A DNA stretch of 64,000 nt from Helianthus annuus (lineage: Eukaryota > Streptophyta > Magnoliopsida > Asterales > Asteraceae): contig NC_035449.2 in assembly GCF_002127325.2 (NCBI RefSeq), positions 146,980,931 to 147,044,930 on the forward strand, in the 5' to 3' direction. The notes beneath the pieces are model-generated. The model was not told the origin of the DNA and made no database searches. It saw only the letters and a list, made by a program, of their open reading frames with translations. Positions 57,444 through 64,000 of this stretch are shown one piece after another; within the stretch, counting starts at the first letter, position 1; the number at the start of each line of letters is the position of its first letter. The position numbers and the translations under genes were made by a program.

Positions 57444-57938
57444 TTATAAAAGTATTATGATAAAACAATAATAAGTAAATTAAATTTGTTAAAGGGTGTG
57501 GTTGTCAATTTAAAGTTGAAGAGTCTTTTTTTAAAGTCAATAATGAGTGGAAAAACTTACCATGTGACGATGATGACTCACTTCCACATAATTAGGTATA
57601 AATAAGTACCTAGTGACTACGTCAATTGGGGTCTTATTTTGTTGGTCGATAATAACTTTTTTTGAAGGAAAAAATTACAAACATCATCCTTTTTTAATTA
57701 TATGACAAAGTACACCATTGTCATTAAGATTTAATAATTACATTTATAGACTTTTTCGTTAAATATTGTTGTGGTTCTATGCTTTTTGACTGACGGAAGC
57801 TAGAAAGAGACCGTAAATGCATCTTTTAGGGTGAGATAAGACTTTGGTATCAATAGGTCCTGAGTTTAAGAGAGGTTTTTCACAAACTAGTGGGTTTCCT
57901 TCTGAATTAATGTATAGGCATTATGCCTAACGGAGATA
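57444..57938. other. Intergenic, nothing recognised
   Basis: AT-rich; no frame with motifs. Confidence 0.45.
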
Positions 57939-57946
57939 GATATGTT

Positions 57947-58264
57947 CAGGGCCGGCCCATTAGGCTAAGGCCTAGAGCCACCCAAAACAAGGGCCTCCAA
58001 ATTTTATTTTATTTACATATATTTTAATTTATCAACATTGTCTTCGCACGCTTCAACATACCAAACCTCGTTACTTGCGACATCTTCTAATAACCAATGT
58101 GAAACTGATTGCGGATTAGGTAGGCAGAAATTAGGAAAAATTATCGCTATGGTTATTCAATGTCTCAAATCTCAATCTGAATTGGTGATTTTCTTTATAC
58201 CAATTCAATAGGGCCCCGACTTTGTAGTTCGTTTAGGGCCTCCAAAAACATTGTAACGGCCCTG
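57947..58264. mobile_element. hAT-type MITE, 318 bp
   Basis: Ends CAGGGCCGGC and CGGCCCTG are inverted. The flanks GATATGTT (57939-57946) and GATATGAT (58265-58272) form an 8-bp target duplication with one mismatch. The body has GGGCCTCC words at both ends. Confidence 0.78.
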
Positions 58265-58272
58265 GATATGAT

Positions 58273-59640
58273 CGAGTGGTTCCGCTGGTGGCACAATGAT
58301 ACTCCAGTGAGTAGTCCGTCACTGATCCAAATTTGTTCAAAAAAAAAAATTAATTCCGTCTCTTTACTCTTGTCCTTTACAAAAAAAAAAGTACAAATAA
58401 AAAAACACTTAATCTTCCTCGTAAACTCATCATGTTCACGTTCATATCCTTCAAAAACTCAACTTTAAAGTATCTTTGGAACCACGTTTGGTTTTATGAT
58501 TTCTATGTAAGTAAATTGTCAGCTCTACCAAGTTGAGGCGAGTTACAACTCTTTCATGATGAATTTCTATAATTTTTACTCCTCCATGGATGATGGATGA
58601 TCCCACCTTAGGCATCTTCGAATATGTTAATTATATCGACAATAAACACCACATTTATGTTAAAACAAAAGACCAAATTCTCCTTTCAAATCCTAGTTTT
58701 GGATTCCCCTCTTCCTCTCTTGTCACATGCACTACTACTCCACGGATTTTAAAATTTTAATTCTTTTAATTATCTCTTAGTTTCATTTCACTTTCTTCTT
58801 AAAACCTAATCTTTCTTGTGTCACACACTTGTCAAATTTTGAGAGTTGGATTCTAAGGGTCACCCAATAATGAACATAATTAAACACAACTACAGTTAGT
58901 TATCCATTGTTTCATATTATTTATATTCCAAAATGGCAATTTATAATTTTAGAAAATTGTAGATGTTACGTTATAATTGGTGATTGCTAGTGAATGATCA
59001 TAAATTTTGGGCTGAAATGGACGATGTAAAAACGATTTGGATAAAGATAATTAAATTCAATTAGTGGTATGGTGTCCCCTTTTACAAATATAAGTAAGGT
59101 TGTAGGTTCAAATCCTTATAAGTGTAAGGTAAAGGTGGAATTAGGATGCTTAAAAACAGTATCCCATCATATGCTAACAATACAAACTAAATTGTATAAG
59201 TATTGATGTGTTAAGGTAAAGCGGTTAAAATCATTATGTGATAATACAACATTTATTTATTTATTTATTTATTTCACTATATATAGTTTTAAAAATATCA
59301 AACAACGTGCTATTTATATTGCGACCTTTCCCACAGTTTGATATGGTCTCTTTTCTTCTTTTTGATGTGGTCATTGGGCACTATATATAGTGCGCAGAAT
59401 ATTGAAACTTTATTGTGTTGTGAAACAACTGTGTATTAGTAACCAATATACACAATAAACCTAAGAACATATATCATGTAGAGAAAGAAATATGGAGAAT
59501 GAGATAATTCTTATTGATATTAAGTATATCATATCAAATACATAGGACCTCTATATATATAGGCCATGTTATTAATACGAGGGTAAATAAAGAGACGAGA
59601 GTTAAGAACGTGGAGAGTCACCATAAATAATTTATTCATA
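58273..59640. other. Intergenic, nothing recognised
   Basis: AT-rich with A-runs at 58340-58400 and a TTTA run at about 59250-59275. No gene is supported. Confidence 0.4.
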
Positions 59641-59916
59641 ACACTCTCCCTTGACTATCCACGTGATAAGTGAAAATAATATATCTACTTTTAATATGTT
59701 TGGTTGTCAACTTGATACGCTTAGAGATGTTGCCTCGTTAAAAATATTGTTAGGAAAACCAAGTGGGACAAAACCTCAGCTAAGGGAAAAAGAGTGCAGC
59801 GCGTATTTTCTCCTCCTGATACTTTTGGATCAGGTATGTTGCCTCATTAAAAACCTTACCAAGAAAACTCATTGAGATAAAACTTAGTTAAGGGAAAAAG
59901 AGTGCAACTTGAATAA
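59641..59916 (-). other. Likely copia LTR or leader sequence
   Basis: A word pair around GGGAAAAAGAGTGCA is repeated (59785 and 59895), next to CTCGTTAAAAA and CTCATTAAAAACC. It leads into the CTCCCCCTTA sequence after the MITE, and probably belongs to the copia relic to the right. Confidence 0.35.
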
Positions 59917-60273
59917 GGGCATGTTTGGCTAAGCTTTTCAAAACAACTTATTGGCTTATTGACTTATCAAAAAGCCAATAAGTTGTTTTTGTGTTTGGCT
60001 AAGTCAAAAGTCCTTTTAGAAATGACTTTTTGCAAAGAAGAAAAAGGAGGTTTCAAGAAGTCACAATATTGTGACTTTTTGGCCAGCTTTTAACTTTTCA
60101 AACTACAAATTACCAATATACCCCTTCTTTACCCCCTTACATCTAAAAGAATGCCCATTTTAGTCATTTTACATCAATAAGCTAATCCAAACACTTTTTT
60201 TAAAAACTCCTTTTCAAAAAGTCCTTTTCCCAAAAGTCCTTTTTAACTATAATTAGCTTAGCCAAACATGCCC
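59917..60273. mobile_element. Tourist-like (PIF/Harbinger) MITE, 357 bp
   Basis: The termini GGGCATGTTTGGCTAAGC and GCTTAGCCAAACATGCCC are nearly perfect inverted copies. TAA is duplicated at 59914-59916 and 60274-60276. Internal AATAAGTTGTTTT and AGTCCTTTT words repeat. It interrupts the copia-related sequence. Confidence 0.85.
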
Positions 60274-60276
60274 TAA

Positions 60277-62960
60277 GTCTCCCCCTTATTTTAACATGTA
60301 TTCTTTAAGTGACGTGTGCCCATCTTCCTTGAAAGTCGAATAAAGCTTTTGTAGCGAATGATTTGTCGCTTGATCCCTTAATGTGCAATCCTTTATGTTG
60401 AACAATGTTGTATAATCTTCTAACGAGACTTTAGGTGCCTCCCTCCAAATATTATCATATGTCCACAACTGTGTTCGTTACATTCCTGCATCTACAAGAC
60501 TAACCAAACTTGTTTTGATGGGTTAGTAAAATATAATCAAATATCGTTTATAACCTTAAATATTTCTTTGAACTCATTCCAATGTCTCTTCGCTTGACAA
60601 AGGTTATATCATGACAATAAGCTCAAGTGAAAGGTATTATAACCATACATAGCTAGCAAAACATATTAATGCACTTATGCATTTAACGATGGTACTTCTA
60701 GAATGAGAATCTCTACATTGGTAGGAGATGATAATAGGCGTTTCTTATAACAAATGACTTAACAAACTTTAACATACTTTAAGGTTCAACTATGTCCATA
60801 CTAAAATATCCAAACATCATCTTCTAGATGTACTTGAGGGATTAGTAAAACATAATTGCATATATACTCGAACTGTAGTTCGAGTAATAATTAGACCGTG
60901 CCAAGGTCATTCAAAAATTCCTCCTCTAAAAGCTCGACAATTTCTCTCAATGATGCTTAGACATCATTACTGTAAATTGCGATTATAGTGAACTTTTAAA
61001 AGTCGAATGTTCATAGAACATGGCTAGTATAATCAAACTTATATCCCTCTTTATGCGAATATCTCGAGTTGTACAACACTCGTTTTAACTATTTAGTCCA
61101 TATGTATTTTGTCAACTTCATATAATACATTCTTAAGGTTTTGACATCATTGATGCTTCTAGCACTATCAATCCATGAGGGAATTTATTCCATCTTATCC
61201 AAATATGCATGTGTTGTCACTCTTTAGAAGTTTTGCTACATAAATTTCTTATTTAACATATAGATATCTATATCATATGCAAAAATGTCATGAACCCTTG
61301 CTTTTATCTCCAAAATCCATATTGTACCATGCGTGTACACTATTTATTGAGATATCACAATCACTGGGTACAAGTTTCTATGTATGTTTACTGGTGCACA
61401 AGAATTACATCCTTAAGATGTTTTGATTTACCTTTAGGGAACTCGATTGCTTTAGAAAACTCATCAGGAGTTCAATCGTAAACAAAAATGAATCTATATA
61501 CAACGATCATATTGTTCTCGAGAACTTAACTTACACGATTTTGATCATTCAAATCCTTTAGGAACCTTCATGTACACTTTTAGTATCAAGTGATACATAA
61601 CATTCATAGACGCACATCAACTCTCTCTCTATATTACCAGACTAATAAAATATTGAAAAGTAAATGCATCCACCACTGGAGAATATGTTTCCTCATAATC
61701 AATCATAGGTCTTTGTGAAAATTCTTGTGCCACCAATTTTGACTTATATCACTTAATTTGATTTTCACATGCTTTGCGTAAAAGACACATTTGTATCCAA
61801 CATATTTGACAACTTCGGTTGTATGGACTGTTGGTCCAGAAACTTTCCATTTCATTAAAGAACTAAACTCTGCCTAATTTGCGTCTTTCTATTTTGGCCA
61901 ATCATTTCTTGATATTCATTCATAGGCAGATCTTAAATCTTGATCCTCATCATTTAATCATTTTAAGCGCTACATTATATACAAAAATATAACGACGTCG
62001 ATTTTTATTTCGATTCCATACATATCTTAGACATGATACAACTTATCGAGATCTCTTTATTTTCAGGTACTTAAGGTTCTTCTTGAACCATCATGTCTAT
62101 TGTCTCTTTAGGAGATCTTATTACTATAACCTCGACTTGACCATCTTAATTACTTGCTCCAATTTTTGAGGAATTTTCTTATTGGAATCAACTAGTCTAC
62201 CACGCTTTAGGCGTGCAATAGACTCTTTACAAAAATATGTGGTTGTCCTCTTGGGACACAAATATAACTGGAGCATAAGCAGTTGATCATGTGACTTACT
62301 TAGTCACTCTATTTAGGTCAGTGAACTTGTCTGATAATTCGTTCTTTAATATTGGTAAATGAATTATACTTTAAACTTCTAGTTCATAGTTTATAGTCTG
62401 AGGATCAAGATGACATGATAATTCATTTAACTTTTCACTTTCCAACTGCTTGTTATCTCCCCCTAATGTTGGGAACATTCATTCACTAAAGTGAAAACCA
62501 ATGAGCCATAAACGAATTTCTCACTAATGGCTTTAAGTATTTAATCATAGACGATTATTTATACCCAACATATTCTCAAAATTTTTAGAAGTCCAATCTT
62601 TGTGCGGTGTGGTGGATGAGTTTCATTATATGTCGCACAACCAAAATCTTTGATGAGACATCTTTGGTTCCTGACCAAAAACCAACTGTATGGGGAGAAC
62701 TATAACTTATTGGCTTGATGTGAATTGATGGTACTATATATAAATTATATGTCCCTAAATGGACTTTTGCTCCTCTCATGATCATTGGCTTTGTAACCAA
62801 TAGTAGACGTTTAGTGATCATCTCAACAATAACACTTATTCCAATGACCGTTAATAACTTGGGAATCAAATTCACTATTATCATATAAATATACCAATAT
62901 GGATTAATGTGCTTGCTATCACATTAGCTAAGCCACACTCACACAAGCTTCAGGTTGTGG
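60277..62960 (-). mobile_element. Decayed Ty1/copia pol relic
   Basis: Minus-strand translation in shifting frames gives copia blocks in the right order. Integrase C-terminal region comes first, with LQLVFGQEPK-like words at about 62690-62640. The linker before RT follows (62470-62160). Then comes an RT start (DYEETYSP-like, with many changes, at about 61700; NEYQEM at about 61925). Stops are dense. LTRs are not identified with confidence. The frame at 62884-62585 is a shadow of the integrase region. Confidence 0.55.
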
Positions 62961-64000
62961 ATTTGATAACCATTTAGACGATGCATCGATTTAGAAAAAA
63001 AAAAACTAAATGGTATCATGTTGGGCTATGCATATCTTTTAATCGCTTCCAGAATATTTAGGTATACACACCCTCGTTTATTTTTGCAAATATATAATTT
63101 ACTTGAGAACAAACATTACATGCTAATTATTATCTTGAAGAATCTTCTAGTTCTTCATTATGTTTCACATCATCATTGACTTGGTGTGGTCTAACCAGTC
63201 ATGCCAATTAGGTAAATAATCATGATACATAAACTTCTAGTTTACGATTGTATGTGTAGTAGTTGCATTATGCGAGAGAACAACGTGTTATCATTGCAAC
63301 ATATTTTGTTATATAACTTTTATCCCTTTTCACATTTTGTTCTCGTATAATCACTACCATAATTTGCCACTTATAGTGGTCAATCTCATTATGACCATTA
63401 TTACAATTTTGAACTTGGCTATCATATCATTCTGATATGGTCAATCTCATTATCAACTTGGCTATCATAACACTTCTGATGACCGATCTCATTATTATTT
63501 TGATCGTCATTACAAATTTCTCAATTATGTCTATGATCACGATATTTTCAATGATCGTTATATAATCACATTCAATTCAGGGAATGAAGTAGAACCAGAA
63601 CAAGTTTTATAGCTTTTCATTCTTCATCAGAGGTTTTATGGATCATACATGTTTTAGTTGCACTTGTGTTTGTTTAATACACGACATAAAATATGAGAGA
63701 ACCGTATCTTATTATTTCAAACATTCATGTTATACATGTTTCATGTATTATATTCTCGTATAATCACTTCCTTAGTGAGTCAATTCTTGTGGTTGATTTC
63801 AATATTAACATGGTTGATCTCACTATCAATATAGGATCATTACAGTTTTCTCATTTCCCATGATCACGACCTTTATAACGATCATTGTATAATCACCACA
63901 TAATTAACATGGTTGATCTCATTATTCACATGAGCATAATAACAAACTTTCATGGTGGCATCATTTTAATTTCTTTTGGGTCATGATCGTGACCTTTACA
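62961..64000. other. AT-rich sequence with decayed long repeats
   Basis: Stretches around 63335-63575 and 63750-63900 share the order TCTCGTATAATCAC, GGTCAATCTCATTAT or GGTTGATCTCACTAT, ATGATCACGA and GATCGTTATATAATCAC. This suggests two or more old copies of a unit of about 400 bp. No gene is seen. Confidence 0.45.

Noticed and set aside
62585..62884. 99-codon hypothetical protein
   Set aside because: Another frame of the same strand gives copia integrase blocks, so this is a shadow of a decayed pol.

Overview
The window looks like a gene-poor, repeat-rich stretch of a eudicot nuclear genome. I see one host gene I can name with confidence, a mitochondrial ATP synthase delta-prime subunit (12441-16270, + strand, two exons around a 3.2-kb intron). 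The style of the retroelement and MITE families suggests Asteraceae, but that is an inference, not a measurement. There are no bacterial operons, CRISPR arrays or rRNA genes.

Layout. 1-7066: a degenerate Ty1/copia element read on the minus strand (gag 5168 down to RT-RNase H at 1259). Its right LTR (6435-7066) is in the expected place, but the LTR-like sequence at its left end (1-440) is in the opposite orientation. 7.3-26 kb: the host gene and its flanks, packed with small inverted-repeat DNA elements (Mutator-type with 9-10 bp target duplications, PIF/Harbinger-type with TAA duplications, hAT-type with 8 bp duplications), two SINE-like repeats, and a chromovirus fragment at about 8.1-9.1 kb.

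26.9-48 kb: three elements nested inside each other, all on the minus strand. E is a decayed Athila/Tat-like gypsy element at about 26.9-47.9 kb. It was split by A, a large Tekay-like chromovirus (28289-46185, target duplication CTGGG). A was itself split by B, a pol-deleted Tekay-like derivative (34757-43474, target duplication AATAA, LTRs of identical length with no difference seen by eye). 48541-57165: C, a plus-strand relative of B (target duplication AGTTT, again with apparently identical LTRs). 57-64 kb: a possible Helitron 3' end, a hAT MITE, a Tourist-like MITE and a decayed copia pol on the minus strand.

The most interesting material is in A, B and C. A carries two reading frames between its primer-binding site and gag, which is not usual for Tekay elements. 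B landed inside the second of them. B and C share the same replacement of protease plus N-terminal RT by a 146-bp filler, the same RT frameshift and the same 86-bp intron-like interruption near the gag start. They therefore look like members of a family that amplified after losing pol function, presumably using enzymes supplied by an intact relative. A, B, C and the 8-9 kb fragment share a stem-loop just before the polypurine tract, and A differs from the others by a compensatory base-pair change.
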